From Myxococcota bacterium (lineage in GTDB: Bacteria; Myxococcota_A; Polyangia; JAAYKL01), in NCBI GenBank assembly GCA_028278265.1, contig JANQET010000118.1, forward strand, positions 1 through 45,444: a DNA stretch of 45,444 bases. Direction: 5' to 3'. The notes under the pieces were generated by a model. That model searched no databases, was not told the DNA's origin, and worked only from the letters and a program-made list of their open reading frames with translations. Positions within the stretch are counted from its first letter, which is position 1; each line of letters starts with the position of its first letter. Of the stretch, positions 17,492 through 25,765 are shown in pieces. The translations under genes and the position numbers were made by a program.

Positions 17492-17977
17492 ATGCTAAAG
17501 AGAATTTATCAAATCACCCTGATGCTCGGAATAGTGGTGACGGCCAACTTGGCGGTTGCCCAAATCGACAATGCGCCGGGATCGATGTGCGTGGCCACGA
17601 CCGGTGCGGCGACGGTGAACACCGCAGGGAATGCCTACAACAACACCAACAACTGGATGACGATGATCTGCCCGGCGGATCGCCAAACGACCGACGGGAC
17701 GTTCAGCAAGAAGTTCCGGGGCAGCGTCTGGGTCGTCGATCGTCATCCGACATTGAATGTCTGTTGTCGCGCCAAGTCGCGCAATCCCGGTGGGGCGACC
17801 AAGCAGAGCGCCGCTGTCTGTTCGAATGGGGCACAGACCGGCTACCAAATCATCAATCTGCCCGAGATCAGCGATCCCTACACCTGGAGCCATTTCTACT
17901 TTCAATGCACCGTACCGGCCAAGCACAACGGGGCCGCATCCAGTGTGCTGACCTTTCGAGCGATCCAAAACCCATAG
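17492..17977 (+). CDS. small secreted six-Cys protein, homologous to the M64 peptidase tail
   Basis: Protein of 161 residues. GAGGAG eight bases before the ATG supports the start, 25 bases after the peptidase stop. Signal peptide 1-23 (ending LAVAQ). The mature part has six cysteines (CVATT, ICPAD, VCCRAK, VCSNG, FQCTV) in the same order and spacing as the C-terminal domain of the M64 peptidase. It shares WVxDRHPxxxVCC, SRNPGGA or TRNPGGA, GYQ and SDPYTWSH or NDPYTWSH. I do not recognise the domain from a named family. Three disulfides are likely. It could be a binding module sharing the ligand or surface anchor of the peptidase domain, or an inhibitor or chaperone of it; the sequence does not decide. 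Confidence 0.88.
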   Translation: MLKRIYQITLMLGIVVTANLAVAQIDNAPGSMCVATTGAATVNTAGNAYNNTNNWMTMICPADRQTTDGTFSKKFRGSVWVVDRHPTLNVCCRAKSRNPGGATKQSAAVCSNGAQTGYQIINLPEISDPYTWSHFYFQCTVPAKHNGAASSVLTFRAIQNP

Positions 17978-18004
17978 CCCCAGTGATTGGTGAGGAGGTA
18001 TGCC

Positions 18005-18601
18005 ATGCAAAAGTATATAATCGCCCTGCTCGTTCCAATGTTGCTCGCCTGTACCGACGAAAGCGACATGGCCAGCGGCGTGATCGGCGAAGCGGATCAG
18101 GCACTGGAGATGACACAGCAGGCGGAATCGTTTGACAAAACGCGCGAGACGATGGACGTCAATGTTCGACTCGCCGTTCGGCTGACCAGTGATGGCCGGG
18201 TCGAGGTGCTCAACGCACTGGAAACCCGCGGTCGCGGCCGGCTAGAGAAACCGGTCGGTGAGTTTGTCTACACTGCGACGGTCAACGGCAAGCCAATCGC
18301 AGCGGGGGCATTTGAAAATCCGTTCATTCGACGCAGTGCGCACCATCCGGAAACCGGATACGATTTGGAGATCGCCCCCCTCGACGAGGCGGTAGTCGTG
18401 TTGGACCTGCCCGGCATCGATTTGGCCCATCCCGGGTTCGAGCTCGATATCGAACGGCTGACCAACGATCCCCGACTCAAGACGATCAATCCGGAAAACG
18501 CCATCCAGCTCAAGCAGCGGGGCCAGTCCAAGTTCTTCGGCAGTCTTCCCCAGCGCCAGGTAGTGGAGGCGTTGCGCCTGGGACGACCCGGATTGCTGTA
18601 A
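18005..18601 (+). CDS. lipoprotein of unknown function
   Basis: Lipoprotein of 198 residues, third gene of the M64 operon, 27 bases after the previous stop. AGGAGG seven bases before the ATG at 18005 sets the start; a TTG at 17987 would be upstream of that site. The lipobox is LLAC (Cys16). The mature part has no recognised domain; it is mixed beta with an acidic N-terminus and a middle section (LAVRLTSDGRVEVLNALETRG, then VGEFVYTATVNGKPIAAGAF) resembling an immunoglobulin-like or protease-inhibitor fold. Its context suggests a role with the secreted peptidase and the six-Cys protein. Confidence 0.8.
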   Translation: MQKYIIALLVPMLLACTDESDMASGVIGEADQALEMTQQAESFDKTRETMDVNVRLAVRLTSDGRVEVLNALETRGRGRLEKPVGEFVYTATVNGKPIAAGAFENPFIRRSAHHPETGYDLEIAPLDEAVVVLDLPGIDLAHPGFELDIERLTNDPRLKTINPENAIQLKQRGQSKFFGSLPQRQVVEALRLGRPGLL

Positions 18602-18629
18602 CCTCACCCGCTGACCTCACCCCCCCTGC

Positions 18630-18650
18630 GCCGGTGTTGGGTGCACCGGC
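18630..18650 (+). terminator. possible weak hairpin terminator after the M64 operon
   Basis: GCCGGTG and CACCGGC form a 7-bp stem around a 7-base loop, 29 bases after the last stop. No T run follows directly, so it is a weak intrinsic terminator at best. Confidence 0.4.
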
Positions 18651-18687
18651 ACAAACCAGTCATTTAATTATATTTGTATCTCCTTAT

Positions 18688-18714
18688 ATAACCGAATATA
18701 ACCGAATATGACCG
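18688..18714. repeat. 2.7 copies of a 10-bp direct repeat
   Basis: Two exact copies of ATAACCGAAT followed by a partial copy (ATGACCG), one helical turn apart. A spacing of ten bases fits cooperative binding of a regulator upstream of the por-nuo-kor cluster, but the protein is unknown. Confidence 0.5.
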
Positions 18715-18928
18715 CGGTCTTCGGTGCGCCCCCACTGCCCGCAGCGTTCGCCATTGCGAAATTACTTCGGAATAGAAACTAAGTCGTGAATTTGGGGCAA
18801 TCCGGCAGGTTATCCCTGTATTCCGGCACGAAACGTCAACAATAATTTCCATGATGATGAACTTAGTCCGTCTTTACTTAAATATTTTAACAAAAATGGA
18901 AGTTGGCGACGATTTTGGCTTTTTTTAC

Positions 18929-18956
18929 TTGATACCCTGGGCGGTCAGTGTAAATT
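18929..18956 (+). promoter_or_regulatory. candidate sigma-70 promoter of the redox cluster
   Basis: TTGATA (18929) and TAAATT (18951) are separated by 16 bases, with five and four of six matches to consensus. It would give a leader of about 125 bases to the first gene at 19089. No better candidate was seen in the region. Confidence 0.4.
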
Positions 18957-19088
18957 CGTCACTTCAGTTTTGTTATTTATTAGATTTTATTGGTTTTTTA
19001 AAAAGATAGAACTGCTTACAAGACACGAAATCAAACGGGTTTATCGCGTTTTCGAGAGATAACCCTTAACTGTTGATCAGGAGGAGAG

Positions 19089-19637
19089 ATGGTCGAGATT
19101 CGATTTCACGGCCGCGGTGGCCAAGGGGCTGTTACCTCGGCGGAACTTCTCGCGCAAGCTGCGATCGCTCAGGACAGATATGCCCAAGCATTTCCGAGCT
19201 TTGGGCCCGAGCGACGGGGCGCCCCGGTGGTTGCCTTTGCGCGGATAGATAACAAACCGATACGAGTTCGGACAGTCGTCAGTAAACCGGATAACGTCAT
19301 TGTGCTCGATCCGTCCATATTGCGGATTGTGAACACGTCATTGGGCCTGGCCGAGTCCGGGGTGCAGGTCGTCAACAGCAGCAAGAATGCCGCGACCCTC
19401 AGAAAAGAGTTTGATCTCAAGGGCAAGTTGGTCACGGTCAATGCCAATCGCATTGCCGCCGAGGAGATCGGCCGGGTGATCACCAACACGACCATGCTCG
19501 GCGCGTTGGTCAAGGCCACGGGATTGGTCGATGTTGATTTGCTCGTCGAACAGATTCAAAACCGCTTCGGACGCATCGCCGGGGGCAACATCAAGGCTTT
19601 TAAGCGCGCGTTCGACGAATGCGTCATCGACGAGTAG
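19089..19637 (+). CDS. porG: 2-oxoacid:ferredoxin oxidoreductase, gamma subunit (pyruvate type)
   Basis: Gamma subunit (182 residues) of a four-subunit CoA-acylating 2-oxoacid:ferredoxin oxidoreductase. The family opening EIRFHGRGGQGAVTSAELLAQAA is complete, and PSFGPERRGAPVVAFARID matches the pyruvate/isovalerate branch. AGGAGGAG directly upstream of the ATG is a strong ribosome binding site. First gene of a cluster of twelve on the + strand, followed after 12 bases by the ferredoxin subunit. Pyruvate is the likeliest substrate, with branched-chain 2-oxoacids as the alternative. Confidence 0.93.
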   Translation: MVEIRFHGRGGQGAVTSAELLAQAAIAQDRYAQAFPSFGPERRGAPVVAFARIDNKPIRVRTVVSKPDNVIVLDPSILRIVNTSLGLAESGVQVVNSSKNAATLRKEFDLKGKLVTVNANRIAAEEIGRVITNTTMLGALVKATGLVDVDLLVEQIQNRFGRIAGGNIKAFKRAFDECVIDE

Positions 19638-19649
19638 AAGGAGGCTAAA

Positions 19650-19943
19650 GTGACCAAGCAATCTGAAACCCCCAGATGGCAGGAGTTGGCGCTTGGGACC
19701 GCGGTCACCGACCCGGGTTCGGCCAGGTACAATCGCACCGGGGACTGGCGCTCCAGTCGCCCGATTTGGGACTTTGATAAATGTGTTAAATGCGGCGTTT
19801 GTTCGATATTTTGTCCAGAAGGCTGCATCACCATGCAGGCCGACGGCTTGCCCCTGGCAGACATGGAGTACTGCAAGGGCTGCTCCATCTGCATGGTCGA
19901 GTGCTGGACCGGCTGCATTGAGATGGAAGAGGAGAAAGAGTAA
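19650..19943 (+). CDS. porD: 2-oxoacid:ferredoxin oxidoreductase, delta (2[4Fe-4S]) subunit
   Basis: Small 97-residue iron-sulfur subunit carrying electrons from the alpha/beta core to ferredoxin or the next acceptor. Two CxxCxxCxxxC motifs are visible: CVKCGVCSIFCPEGC and CKGCSICMVECWTGC. The second has Trp instead of the usual Pro after the last-but-one Cys. GAAGGAGG five bases before the GTG at 19650 fixes the start. The stop TAA overlaps the next start by one base (TAATG). Confidence 0.93.
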   Translation: MTKQSETPRWQELALGTAVTDPGSARYNRTGDWRSSRPIWDFDKCVKCGVCSIFCPEGCITMQADGLPLADMEYCKGCSICMVECWTGCIEMEEEKE

Positions 19944-21136
19944 TGGGTGAACGCAAAGGAGTTGAAGTCTCCATCGCCATTGCCGAAGCAGCTGCTGCCT
20001 GTGATGTGGATTGCATTGCCGCCTATCCGATCACACCCCAGACCCACGTGGTCGAGCACCTGTCCGAGATTGTGGCCGAAGGGGAGCTGGATGCCGAGTT
20101 TATTCCGGTGGAATCCGAGCACGCGGCGATGAGCGCCTGTTGCGGCACGGCAGCGGCCGGCGCACGAACCTTTACCGCCACGGCGAGCCAGGGCTTGGCC
20201 CTGATGCACGAGGTGCTGTTCATCGCTTCGTCGCTGCGCCTGCCTATTGTAATGGTGGTGGCCAACCGAGCCCTGTCCGCCCCGATCAACATCTGGAACG
20301 ACCATTCGGACGTGATGACCGAGCGGGATGTGGGCTGGGTGCAAATATTCGCCGAGAACGGCCAGGAAGCGGCCGACCTGGTGGTCCAGGCCCATAAAAT
20401 CGGTGAGGACAAGCGGGTCCTGTTGCCGGTGATGGTGCACTTTGACGGCTTTATCCTCAGCCATGTGATCGAGCCGATTGAGATGCTGGACCGGGACGAA
20501 GTCAAGAAGTTCCTCCCCGATTACGAGCCCCAGCAGCGGCTCGACGTGGACAACCCGATCACCATGGGGCCGGTGGGCATGCCCACGGTCTACACCGAAT
20601 CGAAGATGGCGGCCGAAGCGGCGATTCGTCGCTCTTACGGCCCGATTCTCGAGACCTTCGACGAGTTCGGCAAGCAGTTCGGCCGGCAGTACAAACCGGT
20701 CGAGACCTACAAAACCGAGGACGCCGAGGTGATGTTGATCACCATGGGTGGTATCTCGGAGACCGCGATGAGCTGGGTCGACGAGCGGCGCGCGGCCGGC
20801 GAGAAGGTCGGCTTGGTGCGGTTCCGTCTGTGGCGGCCGCTTCCGATAGAAGAGTTCAAGAAGGCGATCAAGGGCGCCAAGGCGCTGGCAGTGATCGACC
20901 GGCATTTTTCACCGGGCGGTCCGGGGGGTCCGGTGGCTCAGGAGATCAAGTACAACTTGTACGAGGACGAGCCGCGCATCCCCATCGTCGAATGTGTCGC
21001 CGGCCTGGGCGGGCGCGACGTGGACTTCAACGATTTCGACAAAGCACTGGGCAAGGCCAAGGCCGTGCTCAACGGCGAACAGGTTCCCCCATTTGAATTG
21101 ATTCAGGTCAGAGGAGGGCATCATGGAGAAATATAA
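19943..21136 (+). CDS. porA: 2-oxoacid:ferredoxin oxidoreductase, alpha subunit
   Basis: Alpha subunit of 397 residues, containing the pyrimidine-binding domain for thiamine diphosphate (IAAYPITPQTHVVEHLSEI, then EFIPVESEHAAMSACCGTAAAGARTFTATAS split over about 35-80) and a C-terminal transketolase-C-like domain (from about 255). The catalytic Glu lies in the VESEHAA motif. Length is normal for separate PorA subunits. It overlaps porD by one base and porB by fourteen, so all four subunits are probably made in equal amounts. Confidence 0.94.
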   Translation: MGERKGVEVSIAIAEAAAACDVDCIAAYPITPQTHVVEHLSEIVAEGELDAEFIPVESEHAAMSACCGTAAAGARTFTATASQGLALMHEVLFIASSLRLPIVMVVANRALSAPINIWNDHSDVMTERDVGWVQIFAENGQEAADLVVQAHKIGEDKRVLLPVMVHFDGFILSHVIEPIEMLDRDEVKKFLPDYEPQQRLDVDNPITMGPVGMPTVYTESKMAAEAAIRRSYGPILETFDEFGKQFGRQYKPVETYKTEDAEVMLITMGGISETAMSWVDERRAAGEKVGLVRFRLWRPLPIEEFKKAIKGAKALAVIDRHFSPGGPGGPVAQEIKYNLYEDEPRIPIVECVAGLGGRDVDFNDFDKALGKAKAVLNGEQVPPFELIQVRGGHHGEI

Positions 21137-22073
21137 CGTTTACGCAGCCCGTCTCCTGCCCAAGGTAGACTATCTCGGCTCTGGACACCGCGCCTGCCAG
21201 GGGTGCGGCGAGGTCCTGGCCATGCGTTTGGTTCATAAAGCACTCGGCAAAAATACCATCGTCGCCTCGGCCACGGGATGCATGGAGATCATCTCTTCCC
21301 CCTATCCCGAATCGGCCTGGAAGGTGCCGTGGATTCACGTCGCTTTTGAAAACTCGGCGGCGGTCGCCTCTGGTATCGAAGCTGGTTACAAAGCGCTGAT
21401 GCGCAAGGGCAAGTATCCCAAGCGCAAGATCAACTTCGTCGGGTACGGCGGGGACGGCGCGACCGCGGATATCGGCCTGCAGTGGCTCTCCGGCGCGATG
21501 GAGCGCGGTCACGACATGGTCTACGTCTGCTACGACAACGAGGCGTACATGAACACGGGTATCCAGCGGTCCAGCGCGACCCCCTTGGGCGCCTCGACCA
21601 CCACCAGCCCGGCGGGCAAGGCGAGCACCGGACAACAGACCTGGAAGAAGAACATGCCCGAGATCATCGCCGCGCACAACGTACCCTATGTGGCGACGGT
21701 CAACCCGAGCTATCCGTTCGATATGTTTCAAAAAGTGCAAAAAGCCGCCGCAACTCCTGGGCCGGCGTACGTTCACGTGTACTCGTCGTGTCCCACGGGG
21801 TGGCGCATGCGCCCCGAGCTGGCGGTTCAAATCGGGCGTCTGGCCACTGAGACGGGAATTTTCCCGCTTTACGAGGTCGAAAACGGCGTATACCGCATGA
21901 CCCACGAAGAGGGCGATCTTCGGCCGGTCCGCGATTATCTCAAACCCCAGGGTCGGTTCCGACATTTGACGGATGACCTGATCGATAGTATTCAAGCACG
22001 CATTCGCCAAGACTATCGAAAGCTACAACTCAAGGTCCGCATGTCGCAGGAGGAGCGCGATGGAGATGAATAG
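21123..22073 (+). CDS. porB: 2-oxoacid:ferredoxin oxidoreductase, beta subunit
   Basis: Beta subunit of 316 residues with the thiamine-diphosphate binding motif GYGGDGATADIGLQ followed by DNEAYMNTGIQRSS (the GDG...N signature, about 102-145). Cysteines in HRACQGCGE, in SATGCMEI and near SSCPTGW fit the cluster of PorB proteins. AGAGGAGG lies before the ATG at 21123. The 3' end overlaps the nuoE-like gene by fourteen bases, tying the oxidoreductase to the NAD module. Confidence 0.94.
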   Translation: MEKYNVYAARLLPKVDYLGSGHRACQGCGEVLAMRLVHKALGKNTIVASATGCMEIISSPYPESAWKVPWIHVAFENSAAVASGIEAGYKALMRKGKYPKRKINFVGYGGDGATADIGLQWLSGAMERGHDMVYVCYDNEAYMNTGIQRSSATPLGASTTTSPAGKASTGQQTWKKNMPEIIAAHNVPYVATVNPSYPFDMFQKVQKAAATPGPAYVHVYSSCPTGWRMRPELAVQIGRLATETGIFPLYEVENGVYRMTHEEGDLRPVRDYLKPQGRFRHLTDDLIDSIQARIRQDYRKLQLKVRMSQEERDGDE

Positions 22074-22548
22074 AATAGACGCGATCATCGATCGGTACGA
22101 CAAGGCGCCGTCGGCGCTGTTGGCCATCATGCAGGATGTCCAGGACCAGGAGCGGTACTTGCCGCGGGAGGCGATGGACCGCATCGCTTCGCAGCTGAGC
22201 GTGCCGATTGCCCGGGTGTATCAGATGGCGACCTTTTTCGAGTCGTTTCACCTGGAGCCGCGGGGCAAACACATCTGTACGGTCTGCATGGGCACGGCCT
22301 GCCACGTGCGGGGGGCGACCCGCTTGGTGGAGGAGCTGGAGCGGGATCTCGATATCGCCTCAGGCGAGACGACCAAGGATCTGCAGTTCACCATCGAAGA
22401 GGTCAACTGTGTCGGCGCCTGCGCGCTGGGTCCGCTGGTGATCATCGACGGGGAGTATCACGGCACGATGACCTCGGGACGCTTGGGCAAGCTGGTCAAG
22501 AAGATGCAGAAAGCCTCGGCCAAAGGAGATGCCGGAGGAGATAAATGA
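22060..22548 (+). CDS. nuoE: NuoE/HydC-like [2Fe-2S] subunit of an NAD-linked module
   Basis: Subunit of 162 residues of the NuoE, HoxE, HndA, HydC type. An N-terminal helical domain (LLAIMQDVQDQERYLPREAM) precedes a thioredoxin-like fold whose ligands are CTVCMGTAC (first pair, about 72-77 region) and VNCVGACALGP (second pair). AGGAGGAG precedes the ATG at 22060. Its stop overlaps the nuoF-like start (ATGA). Together they form an FMN/NAD(H)-handling module. With no NuoBCD or membrane subunit in the window, this is not complex I; it resembles the diaphorase part of bifurcating hydrogenases or a hydrogenase-free NADH:ferredoxin enzyme. Confidence 0.9.
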   Translation: MEMNRIDAIIDRYDKAPSALLAIMQDVQDQERYLPREAMDRIASQLSVPIARVYQMATFFESFHLEPRGKHICTVCMGTACHVRGATRLVEELERDLDIASGETTKDLQFTIEEVNCVGACALGPLVIIDGEYHGTMTSGRLGKLVKKMQKASAKGDAGGDK

Positions 22549-24398
22549 TGTCGAAAATCGCAAGCGCTAAAGAGCTCGAGTCGTATCGGGGAGAACAGAA
22601 GAAGCATCGACCGGAGAATCAGCGGTTTCTGGCCATTTGCGCGGGGACCGGGTGCAAGGCGTACGGTTCGGACAAGGTGGTGGCCGCGTTTGCCGAAGAG
22701 CTCGAAAAAGCGGGCCTGTCCGATGAGGTGAAGATCCGGGCCACGGGGTGTCACGGTTTTTGTGAGCGGGGCACGTTGGTGGTGTTTCAGCCCGAGGGAA
22801 TTCTGTACCAGCGGGTGCAGCCCGACGCGGTGGCCGACATTGTCGAACGCACCATCAAGAACGGGGAGATCATCGAGGACCACCTGTACGACGATCCGTC
22901 GACCGGCGAGAAGTACAAGTACGAAAAGGACATTCCATTCTATAAATATCAGAACCGGATGATCCTGGGCATGAACGGTCACATCGACCCCTGTTCGATC
23001 GACGACTACATTGCCTTGGACGGGTATTCGGCGCTGGTCAAGGCGTTCGAGGTGGGACCGGAAAAAGTGCTCGAAGAGGTCAAGGCGTCGACATTGCGCG
23101 GCCGCGGTGGCGGCGGCTTCCCGGCGGGGCGCAAATGGGAGACCTGCCGCAACGCCGAATCCGACAAACGCTACGTGATCTGCAACGCGGACGAGGGCGA
23201 CCCGGGCGCGTTCATGGATCGCTCGATCCTGGAGGGCAACCCCCATTCGGTGATCGAAGGGATGATCATCGGCGCGTTCACCATCGGTTCGGACGAAGGG
23301 TACGTCTACGTGCGCCACGAGTATCCCCTGGCGGTGGAGCGGCTGGGCATCGCCCTGCAGCAGGCCCGGGAAAAGGGCTTTCTGGGTGAGAACATCCTGG
23401 GTACAGGGCTCAACTTCGACATCAAGATCAACCGGGGCGGCGGGGCCTTCGTCTGTGGCGAGTCCACCGCGCTGATGGCGTCGATCGAAGGGAAGGTGGG
23501 CGAACCGCGGGCCAAGCACATTCACACGGTGATCTCGGGCTTGAACGACAAGCCGTCCAACCTGAACAACGTGGAGACCTGGGCCAATGTGCCGCTGATC
23601 GTGCAGAAGGGCTCCAAGTGGTACACCTCGATTGGGACCAAGGGGTCGCCGGGGACCAAGATTTTCTCGTTGGTCGGCAAGGTGAACAACACCGGCCTGG
23701 TCGAGGCGCCGATGGGCATGACGTTGCGTCAGATCATTTTTGACGTGGGCGGCGGCATCCCCGGCGGCAAAGAGTTCAAAGCCGTGCAGACCGGCGGCCC
23801 GTCCGGCGGCTGCCTGCCCAAGGAAAAGCTCGACCTGCCGGTGGACTTCGACACCCTATGGGAAGAGGGCTCGATGATGGGCTCTGGCGGCATGATCGTG
23901 ATGGACGAGCGGAACTGCATGGTGGACGTGGCCAAGTACTTCCTGGGCTTCTTGAAGTTCGAGAGCTGCGGTAAGTGCACGACCTGCCGCGAGGGTGTGA
24001 AGCGCCTGCACGAGCTGGTGACCGACGTGACCGAGGGCAAGGGCACGATGGAGACGCTGGAGCTCATCCAACAACTCTGCGATACGGTGGAAGTCGGGTC
24101 GCTCTGCGCCCTGGGCCAGACCGCGGTCAACCCGGTGCGCTCGACGCTCAAACTGTTCCGCGAGGAATACGAAGCGCATGTGAAAGATCGCAAATGTCCG
24201 GCCGCCGTGTGCAAAGAGCTGATCACCTACACGATCGACGAAGAAGTGTGCACCGGCTGTTTGGTCTGCGGCAAGCGTTGTCCGCAGGATGCCATATTGG
24301 GAACCAAGAAAAAACCACACACCATCGTACAGGAAAAATGCATCAAGTGCGGCATCTGCGAGGATGTCTGCAAGTACGGTTCGGTGCGCGTGGCTTAG
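22545..24398 (+). CDS. nuoF: NuoF/HydB-like NAD- and FMN-binding iron-sulfur subunit
   Basis: Subunit of 617 residues, close in size and layout to HydB of bifurcating hydrogenases and longer than complex I NuoF. The N-terminal thioredoxin-like [2Fe-2S] domain has Cys32, Cys37, Cys69 and Cys73. The FMN/NAD core starts with GRGGGGFPAG (186-195) and continues with NADEGDPGAFMDR. An SLBB-like segment precedes the N3-type cluster SCGKCTTCREG (about 473-483). A C-terminal 2[4Fe-4S] ferredoxin domain (about 568-617) has CTGCLVCGKRC and CIKCGICEDVC. The protein can exchange electrons between NAD(H) and ferredoxin-like carriers. ATGA overlap with nuoE. The hydrogenase or other low-potential partner expected for HydB is not encoded nearby. 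Confidence 0.92.
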   Translation: MMSKIASAKELESYRGEQKKHRPENQRFLAICAGTGCKAYGSDKVVAAFAEELEKAGLSDEVKIRATGCHGFCERGTLVVFQPEGILYQRVQPDAVADIVERTIKNGEIIEDHLYDDPSTGEKYKYEKDIPFYKYQNRMILGMNGHIDPCSIDDYIALDGYSALVKAFEVGPEKVLEEVKASTLRGRGGGGFPAGRKWETCRNAESDKRYVICNADEGDPGAFMDRSILEGNPHSVIEGMIIGAFTIGSDEGYVYVRHEYPLAVERLGIALQQAREKGFLGENILGTGLNFDIKINRGGGAFVCGESTALMASIEGKVGEPRAKHIHTVISGLNDKPSNLNNVETWANVPLIVQKGSKWYTSIGTKGSPGTKIFSLVGKVNNTGLVEAPMGMTLRQIIFDVGGGIPGGKEFKAVQTGGPSGGCLPKEKLDLPVDFDTLWEEGSMMGSGGMIVMDERNCMVDVAKYFLGFLKFESCGKCTTCREGVKRLHELVTDVTEGKGTMETLELIQQLCDTVEVGSLCALGQTAVNPVRSTLKLFREEYEAHVKDRKCPAAVCKELITYTIDEEVCTGCLVCGKRCPQDAILGTKKKPHTIVQEKCIKCGICEDVCKYGSVRVA

Positions 24399-24429
24399 TG
24401 CTTTGTCAGGGAAACACTGTCGGGTCGGG

Positions 24430-24529
24430 ATCCCCCATTCCCCCTTTGAAAAAGGGGGTTAGGGGGATTTCGTCTCTTGAGCAGCGCTTTGGGGAGGTCA
24501 AAATCCCCCCAGCCCCCTTTTCAAGGGGG
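24430..24529. repeat. palindromic C/G-rich double-hairpin repeat inside the redox cluster
   Basis: Two hairpins in the 224-base gap between nuoF and korA. The first pairs CCCCCTTT (24440) with AAAGGGGG (24451), extended by ATCCCCC (24430) with GGGGGAT (24462). The second pairs CCCCCTT (24513) with AAGGGGG (24523). The right arm of the first (24449-24470) is also an inverted copy of the left arm of the second (24501-24522). Elements with this CCCCC-TTTT-GGGGG look are scattered in many genomes as small non-coding repeats. Here it could attenuate transcription or protect RNA ends between the two halves of the cluster. Confidence 0.75.
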
Positions 24530-24622
24530 AGCTTCTCACCTGACTTTTGATTGTCAATGGGGATTATAAAGGAGAACCGTAGAGTTATTAGAAATATGTA
24601 AGCGATCAGCCAAAAGGAGAAG

Positions 24623-25765
24623 ATGATGCCCCCAAGTGTTGACCCCAAAAAGCCTCCGCAAACTCTGATGCAGGGTAATGTGGCGGTGGCTGAAGCGGCG
24701 ATTCGCGTGGGATGCCGCTTTTTTGGCGGCTATCCGATTACGCCATCCAGTGAAGTGATGATGCGGATCGCCCAACTGCTCAGGGAAAACAACGGAACCT
24801 TCATTCAAATGGAAGACGAAATCGCCTCCATTTGCGCAGTGATCGGCGCCTCTTGGAGCGGGGCCAAGGCCATGACCGCCACTTCCGGTCCCGGCTTCAG
24901 CCTGATGCAAGAAGGTCTCGGTTACGCCTACTTTACTGAAACCCCCCTAGTACTAGTCGATGTGCAGCGCGCCGGCCCGGCGACCGGGCAGGCGACCCAC
25001 GTGGCCCAAGGGGATGTGATGCAGTTCAAGTACGGTTCCCACGGCGACTACTACCCAATAGCCCTGGCTCCCTGGTCGGTTCAAGAGCTGTATGACCTGA
25101 CCATTCGCAGCTTCAACCTGGCCGAAAAGTACCGAGTGCCCGTCTTTTTGGCCACCGACGAAGCGATTGGCCACGCCCGCGAAAATATCGAGATTTACGA
25201 GGAGTTCGAAATCGTCGATCGCGTGCGGGAAGGGGAGGGGATGCCCTTTGGTCACGATGCCCCGGACGGGGTACCGGTGATGCCCGCTTTTGGCGACGGC
25301 GCCTCATTGATGGTCACCGGTTCAACCCACAACCCCCAGGGGTTCCGCAAAGTGGACGACCCGGACGTGCACAACAACCTGGTCACGCGCCTGATGCGCA
25401 AGACGATGGATCATGTGGACGATATCGTGGAAACCGAGGAGTACTTCCTCGATGACGCGGAAATCGCCTTCTTCGCCTTTGGCATCTCGGCCCGTACGGC
25501 AGTCGCCGCAGTGCGCCGTCTTCGCGAAAAAGGGGTCAAGGCCGGCCTGCTGCGCACCCGAACCCTCTGGCCGTTTCCCGAAAAACAGATCACCGAGGTG
25601 GGCAAGCAGGTGCGCGCGTTGATCGTCCCCGAGCTGAACAAGGGCATGATGGCCTCGGTGGCGCGTGGGTATTCTCAAGCGCCGGTCCATCAGATCAACA
25701 AGACCAACGGGTATGTGCTGGAACCCGAAGAGTTGATCGAATACGTGGAGGAGGAGCTGTCATGA
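24623..25765 (+). CDS. korA: 2-oxoglutarate-type 2-oxoacid:ferredoxin oxidoreductase, alpha subunit
   Basis: Alpha subunit of 380 residues without a fused gamma domain. VGCRFFGGYPITPSSEVM and the glutamate in MEDEIASICAVIGASWSG mark the thiamine-diphosphate site; SGPGFSLMQEGLGYA and PATGQATHVAQGDVMQ are typical of KorA. AAAAGGAGAAG precedes two ATG codons at 24623 and 24626. The stop overlaps korB (ATGA). By family resemblance the substrate is 2-oxoglutarate, reversible with succinyl-CoA; other 2-oxoacids are possible. Confidence 0.93.
   Translation: MMPPSVDPKKPPQTLMQGNVAVAEAAIRVGCRFFGGYPITPSSEVMMRIAQLLRENNGTFIQMEDEIASICAVIGASWSGAKAMTATSGPGFSLMQEGLGYAYFTETPLVLVDVQRAGPATGQATHVAQGDVMQFKYGSHGDYYPIALAPWSVQELYDLTIRSFNLAEKYRVPVFLATDEAIGHARENIEIYEEFEIVDRVREGEGMPFGHDAPDGVPVMPAFGDGASLMVTGSTHNPQGFRKVDDPDVHNNLVTRLMRKTMDHVDDIVETEEYFLDDAEIAFFAFGISARTAVAAVRRLREKGVKAGLLRTRTLWPFPEKQITEVGKQVRALIVPELNKGMMASVARGYSQAPVHQINKTNGYVLEPEELIEYVEEELS

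Larger units (their letters stand above)
18602..19088. other. intergenic control region upstream of the redox cluster
   Basis: About 490 bases, markedly A+T-rich in the right half. It contains a weak hairpin (18630), a decamer repeat (18688-18714) and a possible sigma-70 promoter (18929-18956). A minus-strand frame at 18664-18852 has no coding signs. Confidence 0.5.

Noticed and set aside
18664..18852. 62-codon minus-strand frame
   Set aside because: Lies in a control region with repeats; no ribosome binding site or coding character.
24406..24648. 80-codon minus-strand frame through the palindromic repeat
   Set aside because: It exists only because the hairpin arms have no stops; no homologue features.
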